A stretch of 64,000 nucleotides of DNA from Micromonospora parathelypteridis (lineage in GTDB: Bacteria; Actinomycetota; Actinomycetes; Mycobacteriales; Micromonosporaceae), in the NCBI RefSeq assembly GCF_014201145.1, contig NZ_JACHDP010000001.1:2728001-2792000 (forward strand). Reading direction: 5' to 3'. Under the pieces are notes generated by a model that worked only from the letters and a program-made list of their open reading frames with translations, had not been told where the DNA came from and made no database searches. The translations under genes and the position numbers were made by a program. Each line of letters starts with the position of its first letter. The first letter of the stretch is position 1. Positions 5,631-14,952 of the stretch are shown here, piece by piece.

Positions 5631-8494
5631 CACCGGTCACCGCTTCCCCGAGAGTTGTCGCCCACCAGGGCGAGGAACGCGTCCTCCAGGCGCCGCCGAG
5701 GCACCACCCGGTCCACTCCGATGCCGGCGCGTACCAGCTCGGCCACCACCTCGCTGCGGGCCGTGCCGTTGGTGTCGACCACCAACTGACCGTCGCTCTC
5801 CGGCAACACACGGACCCCGTGCAGTCGGTCCAGCACCGCCCGCGCCGCCACCGGGTCGCTGACGTCGAAGAGCACACTCGGCGACTCGCCCACGATCTCC
5901 TCCACCGGCCCGGACGCCACGATCCGGCCCTTGTTCACCACCACCGCGTGCGTGCACGTCTGTTCCACCTCGGCCAACAGGTGGCTGGAGACCAGCACCG
6001 CCCGGCCGTCCGTCGCGTACCGCTGGAGCACCCGGCGCATCTCGGCGATCTGTGGCGGGTCGAGCCCGTCGGTCGGCTCGTCCAACACCAACAACTCGGG
6101 GAGGCCGAGCATGGCCTGGGCGATCGCGAGGCGCTGGCGCATCCCGTGGCTGTAGTTCTTGATCTTCCGGTGTACCGAGTCGCCCAGTCCGGCGATCTCC
6201 AGCGCCGCGTCGAAGTGCGCGTCCTCGGCCGGTCGGCCGGTGGCCTGCCAGTACGCCTTCAGGTTGTCCAGGCCGGACAGGTGCGGCAGGAAGCCAGGCC
6301 CCTCCACCAGCGCGCCGATCCGGGACAGCACCGGCGAGCCGGGCACCAGGCGGCGACCGAAGACGTAGATCTCCCCGGCGGTCGGCTGGGTCAGCCCCAT
6401 CAGCACCCGCAGGGTGGTGGTCTTACCGGCACCGTTGGGCCCGAGCAGACCCACCACCTGACCGGGGTGCACCTCGAAGTCCACGTTCGACACCGCCACG
6501 AAGCCGTCCGCGTACTCCTTGCGCAGTGAGCGCACGGCCAGCGGGGTGTCCGCGTACTCCGGATGCACCGACCGGTCCTGGCGGCGGTGCCGGCGGCGGA
6601 CCACGGCGACGACCACGACGAGCCCGATCGCGATGGCGGCGAGCAGGCCGGCGAGCACCCAGCGCCAGATCGTCGCGGCGGTGGGGATCGGCTCGCCGCT
6701 GACCGTGGGCAGGGTGACCGCGCCGTCCGCCGCCACCGTGTAGACGGTCGGTTCGGCGGGCGTGGTGTACGCCTGGTCGGAGGTGGCCACCACCAGGCGC
6801 AGCCGGTGCCCGGCCTCCACCCGGCGGACGATCCCGGGCAGCGTCACGGTGACCGGGCGGGCGTCCTGCACCCGCTGCGGCAGGCCGGTGAGTCGGACCG
6901 GGGCGACCAGCCCGTTCGGCAGGGTGGCCGCGCCGTCCGGGTCGACGTCGTAGAGCTTGACGAAGAGCACCGCCTCACCGGTCGGCGACGCGGCCCGCAG
7001 GGTGACGGTGGGCGCGCCGGCCACGTCCACCGCCTCGGTCAGCGGCGCCGACTCGAACCGGGCGTGCTGGCCGGGCACGTCGCCGGCCACGCCGTCGAGC
7101 AGCGAGGCGAGCCCGCCGGCGAACGGGATCGAGGAGATGGCGGCCGGGTTGCCGTTCGGTGGGTTCGCGATCGGCTGTGCCGGGCCGGCGACCGCGACGT
7201 CCCGGCGGGCGTTGCCAGTCAGACCCGGGTAGTCGGCGCGCCGGAAGCCGGTGGCGACCAGACCTCGGTCGAGCGCGTCGAAGCCGGCGATCCGCGACCA
7301 GGTGAAATCGTCACCGGGCGCGTCGCCCTCGCCCTTGACGTAGTGGTCGAGCCACTGGACGGTCAGGAACTTCACCCGGTCGGAGTCGGAGCGGGGGCCG
7401 GCGCCGCCGTCGTGGCCGCCGGTGAACCAGGCGACCCGCACCGGGGTGCCGGCGGCGGCGATGCCCTTCGCGTTCGCGTCGGCCTCACCGAGGGGGAAGA
7501 GCGTGTCCGCCTCACCCTGCACCAGCAGGGTCGGTGCCTTGATCCGGTCGAGCACGCCCGCCGGGCTGGAGCGGCGCAGCAGGTCCACGGCGGCCTGGTC
7601 GGCGCGGCCGGTGGTGGCGATCCGCAGGTACGCCGCGCACACGTCGGCGGCGAACCGGCCGCAGGACGGGTCGGCGGCACCGGCCGGGGCGCCACCGGGA
7701 CCGGTGCCCGGGCCGGCACCCGGGCCCGGACTGGGCGGGCCGGCCGACGCCGGTGCGCCCTGCGGCTGGGCGGCGGTTCCGCCGGAGAGCCCGGCCGGGC
7801 CGCTGCCCACGTTGCCGCCTCCGCCGAAGAAGAGGCCGGCCCAGCCCTTCTTGAACACGCCCTCGGTCGGCGCCCCGCCGGTGCTCTCCGGCAGGAAGGC
7901 GCGGGACAGGTCGTTCCAGGTGATCATGGGGACGATCGCGTCGACCCGACGGTCCTGCGCGGCCAGCAGCAGTGCCAACCCGCCGCCGTACGAGCCGCCG
8001 ACCACACCGACCTTCGGGTCACCGGCGGCGTCGGTGCGGATCTCCGGTCGGGCGGCCAGCCAGTCCAGCAGCCGAGCCGCGTCGCGCACCTCGTAGTCCG
8101 GGCTGTCCAGGTGGATCTCGCCGCCACTGCGGCCGAAGCCGCGCGCGGTCCAGGTGAGCACCGCGTAGCCGCGCCCGGCGAACTCCTCCGCGTCGGAGCG
8201 CACCGACTCCTTCGTGCCGCCGAACCCGTGTGCCAACAACACCGCCGGCACCTTCCGACCGGACGACGCGTCGTCGGGCAGGTAGAAGGTCGTGTCCAGG
8301 TCCACCGGCTGGTCGTCGGACGGTCCGGAGCGGACGGTGAGCATGGCGCTCTCGCTCCGTACGCCGGATCCCTGCGGCCACACCGCCCAGGTCACGGCGG
8401 CGGCCAACAGCACGACGACCACCCCTGCGGCGATCGCTCGGCGGCGGGTGGGCAGGGCACGCCGGAACCACGCGGCCGGCGACGGCGATGTCAT
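5630..8494 (-). CDS. Membrane-anchored S15-type hydrolase fused to ABC ATPase
   Basis: A 954-residue fusion. In order: basic N-terminus and membrane helix (about 20-39); an alpha/beta-hydrolase of the S15/CocE type, with nucleophile Ser168 in GGSYGG, likely Asp330 and His361; a Gly/Pro/Ala-rich insert (about 224-275); a PepX C-terminal-like beta domain (about 420-600); a second helix (about 609-632) followed by RRRHRR; and a full ABC ATPase (about 651-954) with Walker A GPNGAGKTT. Positive charges predict that the hydrolase faces outside and the ATPase inside. With the downstream permease this should form an exporter carrying its own external hydrolase. The ATG at 8494 is chosen because the longer frame adds an unrelated basic tail. 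Substrate unknown. Confidence 0.85.
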   Translation of the reverse strand: MTSPSPAAWFRRALPTRRRAIAAGVVVVLLAAAVTWAVWPQGSGVRSESAMLTVRSGPSDDQPVDLDTTFYLPDDASSGRKVPAVLLAHGFGGTKESVRSDAEEFAGRGYAVLTWTARGFGRSGGEIHLDSPDYEVRDAARLLDWLAARPEIRTDAAGDPKVGVVGGSYGGGLALLLAAQDRRVDAIVPMITWNDLSRAFLPESTGGAPTEGVFKKGWAGLFFGGGGNVGSGPAGLSGGTAAQPQGAPASAGPPSPGPGAGPGTGPGGAPAGAADPSCGRFAADVCAAYLRIATTGRADQAAVDLLRRSSPAGVLDRIKAPTLLVQGEADTLFPLGEADANAKGIAAAGTPVRVAWFTGGHDGGAGPRSDSDRVKFLTVQWLDHYVKGEGDAPGDDFTWSRIAGFDALDRGLVATGFRRADYPGLTGNARRDVAVAGPAQPIANPPNGNPAAISSIPFAGGLASLLDGVAGDVPGQHARFESAPLTEAVDVAGAPTVTLRAASPTGEAVLFVKLYDVDPDGAATLPNGLVAPVRLTGLPQRVQDARPVTVTLPGIVRRVEAGHRLRLVVATSDQAYTTPAEPTVYTVAADGAVTLPTVSGEPIPTAATIWRWVLAGLLAAIAIGLVVVVAVVRRRHRRQDRSVHPEYADTPLAVRSLRKEYADGFVAVSNVDFEVHPGQVVGLLGPNGAGKTTTLRVLMGLTQPTAGEIYVFGRRLVPGSPVLSRIGALVEGPGFLPHLSGLDNLKAYWQATGRPAEDAHFDAALEIAGLGDSVHRKIKNYSHGMRQRLAIAQAMLGLPELLVLDEPTDGLDPPQIAEMRRVLQRYATDGRAVLVSSHLLAEVEQTCTHAVVVNKGRIVASGPVEEIVGESPSVLFDVSDPVAARAVLDRLHGVRVLPESDGQLVVDTNGTARSEVVAELVRAGIGVDRVVPRRRLEDAFLALVGDNSRGSGDR

Positions 8495-8869
8495 TCGGCA
8501 CACGGTACGGCCCGCAGCCTGAGCGTTGGCTGAGATCCGCCGTACGTCCGTCCGGTTGCCCCGATCGGTGGTCGGGTTGGTGCGAGCGAGTCTTGTCCGA
8601 CGCGGCCCAGTGAGTTGAGTTCGGATCCCGTGAATTCCGATCTTCACGCGGATATCCACCTCGATCCCTCCATGTCACACTCGCCGATCAACCAGAGCGT
8701 GCCGGAAACGCGGACAAATGGTGACATCGCTCGAACTGACGCGAACCTGACTCGTCGACCTGGGCCTGACCCGCGAGGGGGTCGGTTAGTTTTCCGGTCC
8801 GGTGCACGGGACTTGTCGGCTAACCCGACACCGCGCCGATCCGCGCCCCACGCCGGAGGAGACACACAC
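8495..8869. other. Intergenic region between divergent operons
   Basis: 375 bp separating the hydrolase-ABC gene from the conservon operon; it must carry both promoters. I see no clear -10/-35 pair. A possible leader hairpin lies at about 8782-8840, where GTCGGTTAG is mirrored by CTAACCCGAC with one bulge. No small gene is supported. Confidence 0.4.
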
Positions 8870-10108
8870 ATGACAGTCCCCGCGCCGCGGGCCCGTCGAC
8901 GGCCGTCCACGCTGGGCCGACTGCTGCCGCTCCTGCTCATCGGGGCGTTACTGGCATCGGTGGGTCTGCTCCTCACGACCACCTGGCGGCAGACCACCGA
9001 GGACCGGGACCTGGCCGTCCGGGAACGGCTGGGCGTGCAGTACCTCAGCGCACTGGGCTCGGTCACCGACGCCCTCGTGGAGGCCCAGACCGCTGCGATC
9101 AACGGTCGCCCCGTCCCCGGGGAGGCACTGACCCAGGCGGTCGAGGAGGCCGCAGCGGTGGACGCTCGCATCGGCGTCGAACTGCTCAGCCAGGAACGCT
9201 GGGCCGGGGTACGCGCCAGGTTGGAGGCGCTGCGTGGTCGCAGCTCCGCCGATCCGGAGTCCGCCTACACGGCGTACAGCGAGGTGTCCGACCTGCTGCT
9301 GGCCCTGCACCGGAAGGTCCGGGAGAGCTCCGGGCTGTTCCGCGATCCCGCCGCCGACTCCTTCTTCCTCCAGGACAGCGCGGGCCAGGAGCTGCCCGAG
9401 GCGGTGGTGGCCGCCGGCCGGCTCGCCGATCTGGGCACCCTGGTCGCCCGCCGTCCGACCGCCGAGCAACCCCGTGGCCTGATGGAGCTGACCGGCCTGC
9501 GGGTCGCCGCCCTGGGACCCGCGACCGACCTCGTCGACAACCTGCGCTCCGCCGTGGACGGCTCGGAGAGCACCGACCTCGGTGCCAACGTGCTGACCCC
9601 GCTGGACACCTACCAACGCTCGGTGGAGGCGCTGGCCGCGTACTCCACCCCCGCCAGCGGCACGGGCACGGTGGACCCGGATCAGCTGAGCGCGGCCGGG
9701 CTCAACACGCAGCGCGCCGCCCGCCAACTTCAGCCGGTCATTCTCGGCGAGCTGGACGCCCTGCTGGTCGAGCGCATCGACGGGCTCGACCGGGACCGCT
9801 GGCTGACCGCCGGAGCGGGCGTGGTCGCCGCGCTGTTGCTGGGCTGGCTCGCCGCGCTGCAGTTCAGCGCCGGTCGGCGGGCCCGACGCCGCGCCGCCCT
9901 GGCCGCGACCCACGCCGACAGCCCCGACACCTCCGCAGCCGTCGACCTGTGGAAACCAGCGACCGGCGACCCGCTCGGGCGGCAACCGGTGGCCGGCGAC
10001 GCCCGCGGCCTGCAACCGGTGGCCGGCGACTCCCGCGGCCTGCAACCGGCCGGCACAGCCCGTGATCCGGAGACCGCGCAGTGGGGGGCTTTCGATGCTG
10101 CTCGGTAG
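8870..10108 (+). CDS. Membrane sensor-like protein, first gene of conservon operon
   Basis: A 412-residue protein with a membrane helix near residues 20-42, a long alpha-helical extracytoplasmic domain (about 43-305), a second helix (about 306-328) and an ~85-residue cytoplasmic tail. The layout matches a bacterial sensor, but there is no HAMP, kinase or methyl-accepting domain. The tail carries a tandem 10-residue repeat (QPVAGDARGL, QPVAGDSRGL). GGAGGA lies ahead of the ATG at 8870. Its end overlaps the cvnA-like start by 14 bases, so it is probably made with the conservon and may supply an additional signal input. Exact family not recognised. Confidence 0.75.
   Translation: MTVPAPRARRRPSTLGRLLPLLLIGALLASVGLLLTTTWRQTTEDRDLAVRERLGVQYLSALGSVTDALVEAQTAAINGRPVPGEALTQAVEEAAAVDARIGVELLSQERWAGVRARLEALRGRSSADPESAYTAYSEVSDLLLALHRKVRESSGLFRDPAADSFFLQDSAGQELPEAVVAAGRLADLGTLVARRPTAEQPRGLMELTGLRVAALGPATDLVDNLRSAVDGSESTDLGANVLTPLDTYQRSVEALAAYSTPASGTGTVDPDQLSAAGLNTQRAARQLQPVILGELDALLVERIDGLDRDRWLTAGAGVVAALLLGWLAALQFSAGRRARRRAALAATHADSPDTSAAVDLWKPATGDPLGRQPVAGDARGLQPVAGDSRGLQPAGTARDPETAQWGAFDAAR
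9983..10042 (+). repeat. Tandem 30-bp in-frame repeat
   Basis: Two 30-bp units (9983-10012 and 10013-10042) differ at a single base and encode the ten-residue repeat QPVAGD(A/S)RGL in the tail of the sensor-like protein. A third, decayed unit seems to precede them. Confidence 0.8.
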
Positions 10109-12626
10109 GCTCCGCATCCGCGGGAAGCTCGCGCTGCTCGTGGTGATCCCGCTGCTCAGCATGGTCGGCCTGGCGGTGCCGGTCATGCTCGACCGGGTGG
10201 CCGCGGCACAGCGGGCCGGCGACACCGCCGACCGGGTACGACTCGCCAGCCAGGTCGGCAGCCTCGTCCAGGACCTCCAACAGGAACGCATCCTCTCGGT
10301 CGGGTTCCTGCTCGGCCGGGTCGAACGCAGCGAGCTGATCCGCAAGGCCGCCGACGTGGACGACCGGGTGGCCGACCTGCGGGCCGGCGACAGCGACGCG
10401 CTGACCGACCGGGTCGACCGCGCCCTGGACGGAGTGTCCAGCCTCATCGACCTGCGGACGGCCGTGCTGGCCCGGGTCGCGAACCCCGGTCAGGTGATGG
10501 ACGCGTTCGGCCCGGTCAACATGGGGTTGATCGAGTCGCTGCGGCTCGTGTTCGGTGTGGACACCGACACCTTGCCCGGTCGGCAGGTGCTCGCCCTCGA
10601 CGGGCTGCTCCGCGCCGACGAGGGCCTGGGCGCGTGCGCCACCCTGAGCGTGTTGGTCAAGTCGATCGGCAGCCCGGACACCATCGCCGGGTACGTGGCG
10701 TGCATCGCCGCGCTCCAGGTGGACAATCTGCGCTTCCGCAGCCTGATCACCCCCGAGCAGCTCAAGGTGGCCCAGCTCAACGACGCGGCCGTGGCGGCAC
10801 GTACCAGCGCGGACTTCCTGGTCACCAGTGCTCGGGACCCGGCCAGCGCAGTCCGCGACGTGCCGATGGAAGCGCTCTTCCCGGCCGTCCGCACGATGAT
10901 CCGACTCGGCCAGTTCGTGGAGAAGAAGCTGGTCGCCGACGTACTCACCGAGGTGACCGCCGAGCAGCGGCGCGCGCTGACCGCCGCGTACCTGGTCGGT
11001 GCCGCGGCGGCGCTGATCCTGACGCTGGTGGTGCTGCTCAGCGCGGCGGTCGCGCGGACGGTGGCCCGACCGCTGACCCGCCTCACCCGCTCGGCCGACC
11101 GGGTCGCCCGGGTCGCCGAGGCGGAGCTGGTCCGGGTCACCGACGACGAGGGGGAGAGCCCTCAGCCGGTCCGGCTGGAGCCGGTGGACATCCGGGCCAA
11201 CGACGAGATCGGCGACCTGGCGCGGGCCTTCGACCGGGTGCAGAGCACCGCTGCGCGGCTGGTCGAGCGGCAGGTCGCCGGCCGACGCAACGTGGCGCAG
11301 ATGTTCGGCCACGTCGGGCGGCGCACCCAGAACCTGGTGGGCCGGCAGATCGCACTGATCGACCGGCTGGAGCAGCAGGAGGTCGACCCGGGCCGGCTGG
11401 AGCACCTGTACCGGCTCGACCACATCTCCAGCCGGTTGCGGCGCAACGCCGGCAGCCTGGTGGTGCTCTCCGGTTCGGCCGGTGCCGACGCGCACACGGC
11501 ACCGGTACCACTGGCCGACGTGGTCCGGTTGGCGCTCGGCGAGATCGAGGATTACACCCGGGTGGAGGTGCGGGTGCCGGCGGGCATCTCGGCGGCGCCG
11601 GCGGTCGTCGGCGACCTCATCCTGACGCTGGCCGAGCTGATGGAGAACGCCACCGCCTTCTCCCCGCCACACACCCGGGTGCTGGTGGCCGCCGAGGCGT
11701 CCGGTCTCGGCGCGCGGATCACCGTCGTGGACCACGGCATCGGCATCGGCGAGCAACGACTGGCCGAGGAGAACGCCCGGTTCACCCGCCGGGAACGGCT
11801 CGACCTCGCACCGACCGAGGTGCTCGGTCTCTTCGTGGTGGGCCGGTTGGCCCGTCGCCACGGCTGGGAGGTGGGCCTGGCCGCCACCGCCGGCGGTGGG
11901 GTGACCGCACACCTGGAGATCCCACCGGCGTCGCTGGTGCTGCGCCGCCCCGAGCGGGCCGGGGCGACCGTGGCGCGGGCCGTGGTGCCGGAACGAGACC
12001 GGCGTACGGCGGAGACACTCGACCCCGACCACGGCGTGCGGTCCCTTCCGGCGGCCGTCGCCACGCCGGCCCGCTTCGACTCGGACCTGCTCAGTCGGGC
12101 CACCCGCAGTCTGGAGGCCAGCCCCTCCTGGAACGCGTTCGGCTCCGGCCAGCCGGAGCAGGCCGTCCCCACACCGCAGGCTCCGGAACCGTCGGGCTCT
12201 CCGGCCGGGCCGCGGGTCCGGCAGCGGGTGCCCGGGGCCAGTCTGCACGCTGCCGCCCCGCCGATCCGGCCGGTGGACGCGACCGGCGCGGACCCCGCCG
12301 CCGCCCGCGCGCTGGTCGAGGCGTTCCAGGCCGGTGTACGCCGGGCCGAGCTGAACACCGCCGACCTGCCGAGCACACCGGGGGGCGGCGGCCCCCTGGT
12401 GGCGGGTAGCGCCGGCCTGGCCGCTGCCACCCCGGACCGGCCCCGGCTGATCCGACGGGTGCCGGGAGCGAACCTCGCTGCCGTTCCGGCCTGCCAGCCA
12501 CTCAGTACCCACCTCGGTGACCCGGCCGAGGTCCGCAATCTCATCAGCGAGTTCGAGGCGGGCGTCGCCCGTGCTCTCCGCGAAGTCAGCCCAGACCGCC
12601 GGAACGAAGAAGGATCATCACGGTGA
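10095..12626 (+). CDS. cvnA: Conservon sensor histidine kinase-like protein CvnA
   Basis: An 843-residue membrane protein. TM1 spans about 10-31, a nitrate/nitrite-sensing-like helical domain about 35-295, TM2 about 298-320, HAMP about 320-390, and a dimerisation region holds LDHISSRLRRN with His443. The GHKL ATPase (about 470-610) has N-box Asn518, G1 DHGIGIG and G2 LGLFVVGRLA. A ~230-residue Pro/Ala-rich tail follows, including two repeats of the RVPGA(S/N)L type. In Streptomyces conservons CvnA acts with CvnB, CvnC and the GTPase CvnD, like a eukaryotic receptor-G-protein complex. The ATG at 10095 overlaps the preceding gene. Confidence 0.9.
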   Translation: MLLGRLRIRGKLALLVVIPLLSMVGLAVPVMLDRVAAAQRAGDTADRVRLASQVGSLVQDLQQERILSVGFLLGRVERSELIRKAADVDDRVADLRAGDSDALTDRVDRALDGVSSLIDLRTAVLARVANPGQVMDAFGPVNMGLIESLRLVFGVDTDTLPGRQVLALDGLLRADEGLGACATLSVLVKSIGSPDTIAGYVACIAALQVDNLRFRSLITPEQLKVAQLNDAAVAARTSADFLVTSARDPASAVRDVPMEALFPAVRTMIRLGQFVEKKLVADVLTEVTAEQRRALTAAYLVGAAAALILTLVVLLSAAVARTVARPLTRLTRSADRVARVAEAELVRVTDDEGESPQPVRLEPVDIRANDEIGDLARAFDRVQSTAARLVERQVAGRRNVAQMFGHVGRRTQNLVGRQIALIDRLEQQEVDPGRLEHLYRLDHISSRLRRNAGSLVVLSGSAGADAHTAPVPLADVVRLALGEIEDYTRVEVRVPAGISAAPAVVGDLILTLAELMENATAFSPPHTRVLVAAEASGLGARITVVDHGIGIGEQRLAEENARFTRRERLDLAPTEVLGLFVVGRLARRHGWEVGLAATAGGGVTAHLEIPPASLVLRRPERAGATVARAVVPERDRRTAETLDPDHGVRSLPAAVATPARFDSDLLSRATRSLEASPSWNAFGSGQPEQAVPTPQAPEPSGSPAGPRVRQRVPGASLHAAAPPIRPVDATGADPAAARALVEAFQAGVRRAELNTADLPSTPGGGGPLVAGSAGLAAATPDRPRLIRRVPGANLAAVPACQPLSTHLGDPAEVRNLISEFEAGVARALREVSPDRRNEEGSSR

Positions 12627-13099
12627 CCAGCCCCTTCCTGCACGACAACGTCGACCACCAGAGCCAGCCCGCCGCCGGCGGGGACCTCAGCCCGGAGGCC
12701 CGTACGTTCAACTGGCTGCTGGACTCCTTCACCTCCAGCACCGCCGGGGTCCTGGAAGCGATCGCGGTCTCCTCGGACGGCCTGCTGATGGCCATGTCGG
12801 CGATCAAGGACCGGTCCAATGCGGAGCGGTTGGCCGCGGTGGTCTCCGGGATGACCAGTCTCGCTGGCGGGGCGGCCAGTTGGTACGCGCTCGGCGGCCT
12901 GAACCGGGTGATCGTCGACATGGCCGACGGCTACCTCCTGATCAGCGCGATCAGCAGCGGATCCGTGCTCGGGGTCGTCGCCGACCGATCGGCCAACCTG
13001 GGCACCGTCGCGTACGAGATGACGCTCTTCGCCGGGCGGGCCGGTGGTGCCCTGACCCCGCGGCTGATCGTCGAGCTGAAGAACGCCGCGCAGCAGTGA
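12623..13099 (+). CDS. cvnB: Roadblock/LC7 protein CvnB
   Basis: A 158-residue roadblock/LC7-fold protein. The core, about residues 25-145, runs from the TFNWLLDSF segment through a Gly-rich turn (SGMTSLAGGA) to GTVAYEMTLF. In conservons this protein is thought to regulate the CvnD GTPase, as MglB regulates MglA. The GTG at 12623 overlaps the cvnA stop as GTGA, and its own stop overlaps cvnC the same way, indicating tight translational coupling. Confidence 0.92.
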   Translation: MTSPFLHDNVDHQSQPAAGGDLSPEARTFNWLLDSFTSSTAGVLEAIAVSSDGLLMAMSAIKDRSNAERLAAVVSGMTSLAGGAASWYALGGLNRVIVDMADGYLLISAISSGSVLGVVADRSANLGTVAYEMTLFAGRAGGALTPRLIVELKNAAQQ

Positions 13100-13584
13100 C
13101 CCCCGACGTCGCCGGTGAGGATCCGGACCCGGAACCCCAGGTTCGGATCCGCCCGTACCTGCACGCGGCACCCCCGACCGAGGACGGCACGGTGGCGACA
13201 CCGGCGGTGCCGCAGTCGGAGACGGGCGGCGGTCGGCCGACCGGGCCCCGCCCATTCGTGCTCACGTCCGGGCGGGTGGCGGGTGCCGACCCGGCGATCG
13301 GGCTGGAGACGCAGGTGACCGTCCGCACGGACAGCGGCTGGTGGGCCGGCTCGCCAAATGCCCTGCTGGCACCGGAGGTCCAGGCGATCATCGCGCTCTG
13401 CGCCGAGCCGATCTCGGTGGCCGAGATCTCGGCCCGTGCCCGGTTGCACTTCGGCGTGACGCGGGTCCTGGTCGGTGACCTGCGGGCGGCCGGACACCTG
13501 GACGTGCACGTCACCGACACCGACGAAGCCTTCAACCCCGACCTCATCCTGCGAGTGATTGATGGACTCCGTGCGATCTCCTGA
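13096..13584 (+). CDS. cvnC: DUF742 protein CvnC
   Basis: A 162-residue protein. The N-terminal half contains an RIRPYLHA motif and a Pro-rich linker. The C-terminal DUF742 domain (about 80-162) includes a winged-helix-like stretch (EIIALC-type helix, then PISVAEISARARLHFGVTR) and ends LRVIDGLRAIS. It begins with GTG overlapping the cvnB stop. Its 3' end overlaps cvnD by 23 bases. In the conservon complex it is the third component, with no known enzymatic activity. Confidence 0.9.
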   Translation: MTPDVAGEDPDPEPQVRIRPYLHAAPPTEDGTVATPAVPQSETGGGRPTGPRPFVLTSGRVAGADPAIGLETQVTVRTDSGWWAGSPNALLAPEVQAIIALCAEPISVAEISARARLHFGVTRVLVGDLRAAGHLDVHVTDTDEAFNPDLILRVIDGLRAIS

Positions 13585-14308
13585 ATGGCCGGTCGCCCCG
13601 CTCGGCGGGGTCGCCGGAAACAGCGCAGCCGCCCGTTACGGCATGCCGCCGGCCACCGGGCCGATTGTCGGGCGCGCCACCCCGCCGCCGGCGTACCAGC
13701 CTCCGTCCGGCGCGGGGGCCACGTCCCCGCCGGTCGGTAAGCCGGCGACGCCGCCGATCCCGGTCAAGATCCTGGTGGCCGGTGGGTTCGGGGTGGGGAA
13801 GACCACCACCGTGGGTGCGATTTCCGAGATCGCTCCCCTGACCACCGAGGCCGAGATGACCAGCGCCGGGATCGGCGTGGACGACCCGGGTGCCCGGTCC
13901 ACCAAGACCACCACGACGGTGGCGATGGACTTCGGCTGCGTGACCATCGATCGCAGTCTGAAGCTCTACCTGTTCGGCACACCCGGGCAGGCTCGGTTCG
14001 GCTTCATGTGGGACGACCTCGCCCGCGGAGCGCTCGGCGCGCTGGTGGTGGTGGACAGCGCCCGGTTGGACGACTGCTTCCCGGCGGTCGACTTCTTCGA
14101 GCGGGCGGGGCTGCCGTTCGTGGTCGGGGTCAACGCCTTCGACGGGCGGCTGGCGTTGGAGCTCGGCGAGATCCGCTGGGCTCTGGCCATTGGTGACCAC
14201 GTTCCCCTGGTGCAGTTCGACGCCCGGGACCGGCTCTCGGTGCGGGACGCCCTGTTGGTCGTCCTGGACCGCGCGCTGGAACGTGCTACCCGGGACAGGA
14301 GCGCCTGA
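13562..14308 (+). CDS. cvnD: Small Ras-like GTPase CvnD
   Basis: A 248-residue protein. A ~65-residue Pro/Ala-rich N-terminal extension precedes a GTPase domain with P-loop GGFGVGKTT (about 74-82), G2-region threonines (STKTTTTVAMDFG) and G3-region LFGTPGQ. The usual catalytic-site Gln is therefore next to TPG rather than in DxxGQ, as in MglA-like proteins. A GVNAFDG segment stands where G4 N/TKxD is expected. It is the likely switch output of the conservon. The ATG at 13562 overlaps cvnC; GTG at 13571 is an alternative start, which would shorten the overlap. Confidence 0.9.
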   Translation: MDSVRSPEWPVAPLGGVAGNSAAARYGMPPATGPIVGRATPPPAYQPPSGAGATSPPVGKPATPPIPVKILVAGGFGVGKTTTVGAISEIAPLTTEAEMTSAGIGVDDPGARSTKTTTTVAMDFGCVTIDRSLKLYLFGTPGQARFGFMWDDLARGALGALVVVDSARLDDCFPAVDFFERAGLPFVVGVNAFDGRLALELGEIRWALAIGDHVPLVQFDARDRLSVRDALLVVLDRALERATRDRSA

Positions 14309-14346
14309 GCCGACAGGCTCCGGCCGTGGCGGGAAGGGGTGATCCG

Positions 14347-14916
14347 GTGAGGGGCGACCTGGACGAGACGCTGGCCCGGCTGGCCCGGCGTGAGGAGGCG
14401 CTGCGCCGGCGGGCCGACGACCGTGACGACACCGCGGCACCGCCGGGTCCCCCCGGGCTCGGCGGTAACGACGCCCGCAACGCCGGGCCGGGCCGGTACG
14501 GCGCCCGCCACGCGGGGGTACCCGGCCCGGGCGACGTGGCCGGGTGGGGGCCGGTCGAGGAGGTGGCCGAGGCGGTCCGCCAGGTCGTCGGCGCGCACCC
14601 GGGGCTCGCGGTGACCGTGCACGTGGAGCACGCGGGGCGGACGTACCCGCTGCGGGTCTCCTGGAACGGCCCGGACGTCACGATCGGGCTCGCGCCCCCG
14701 GCACCTCCGGCTGCCCCGGTGGCCCCGGCACCTCCGGCCGGCCCGGCACCTGCGACAGCCCCGGTGGAACCTCCGCCGGCCTGGCCGCTGTCCGGTCGGA
14801 CGGTGCCCGCGTGGGCGCCCGGTCCGGACGGGTTGACGCCGGACCCGGCGGCCCGGCTGGCCGAGCTGATCCGGCGGGACCCGTCACTGTTGGACGAGTT
14901 GGATCCGCGGCGCTGA
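14347..14916 (+). CDS. Conserved hypothetical protein in conservon operon
   Basis: 189 residues, no enzyme family recognised. An N-terminal charged helix (about 1-25, LDETLARLARREEALRRR) could form a coiled coil. A small mixed domain (about 65-110) contains VEHAGRTYPLRVSWNG. A Pro/Ala-rich linker and a short acidic C-terminal helix (LAELIRRDPSLLDELD) follow. The GTG at 14347 is chosen for the GGAAGGGG just upstream; GTG at 14326 would add seven residues. It lies 38 bp after cvnD and 36 bp before the AAA+ gene, so co-transcription is likely. Perhaps an adaptor for the ATPase, but this is only from position. Confidence 0.7.
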   Translation: MRGDLDETLARLARREEALRRRADDRDDTAAPPGPPGLGGNDARNAGPGRYGARHAGVPGPGDVAGWGPVEEVAEAVRQVVGAHPGLAVTVHVEHAGRTYPLRVSWNGPDVTIGLAPPAPPAAPVAPAPPAGPAPATAPVEPPPAWPLSGRTVPAWAPGPDGLTPDPAARLAELIRRDPSLLDELDPRR

Positions 14917-14952
14917 CCGGCGCAGTTGGCTGCCGGCGGCTACGGTCGGGCG

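Noticed and set aside
6563..8533. A 656-codon plus-strand frame opposite the hydrolase-ABC gene
   Set aside because: Shadow of the minus-strand fusion; no domain and low-complexity composition.
9864..12512. An 882-codon minus-strand frame opposite cvnA
   Set aside because: Antisense shadow; the plus strand has a complete kinase-like protein.
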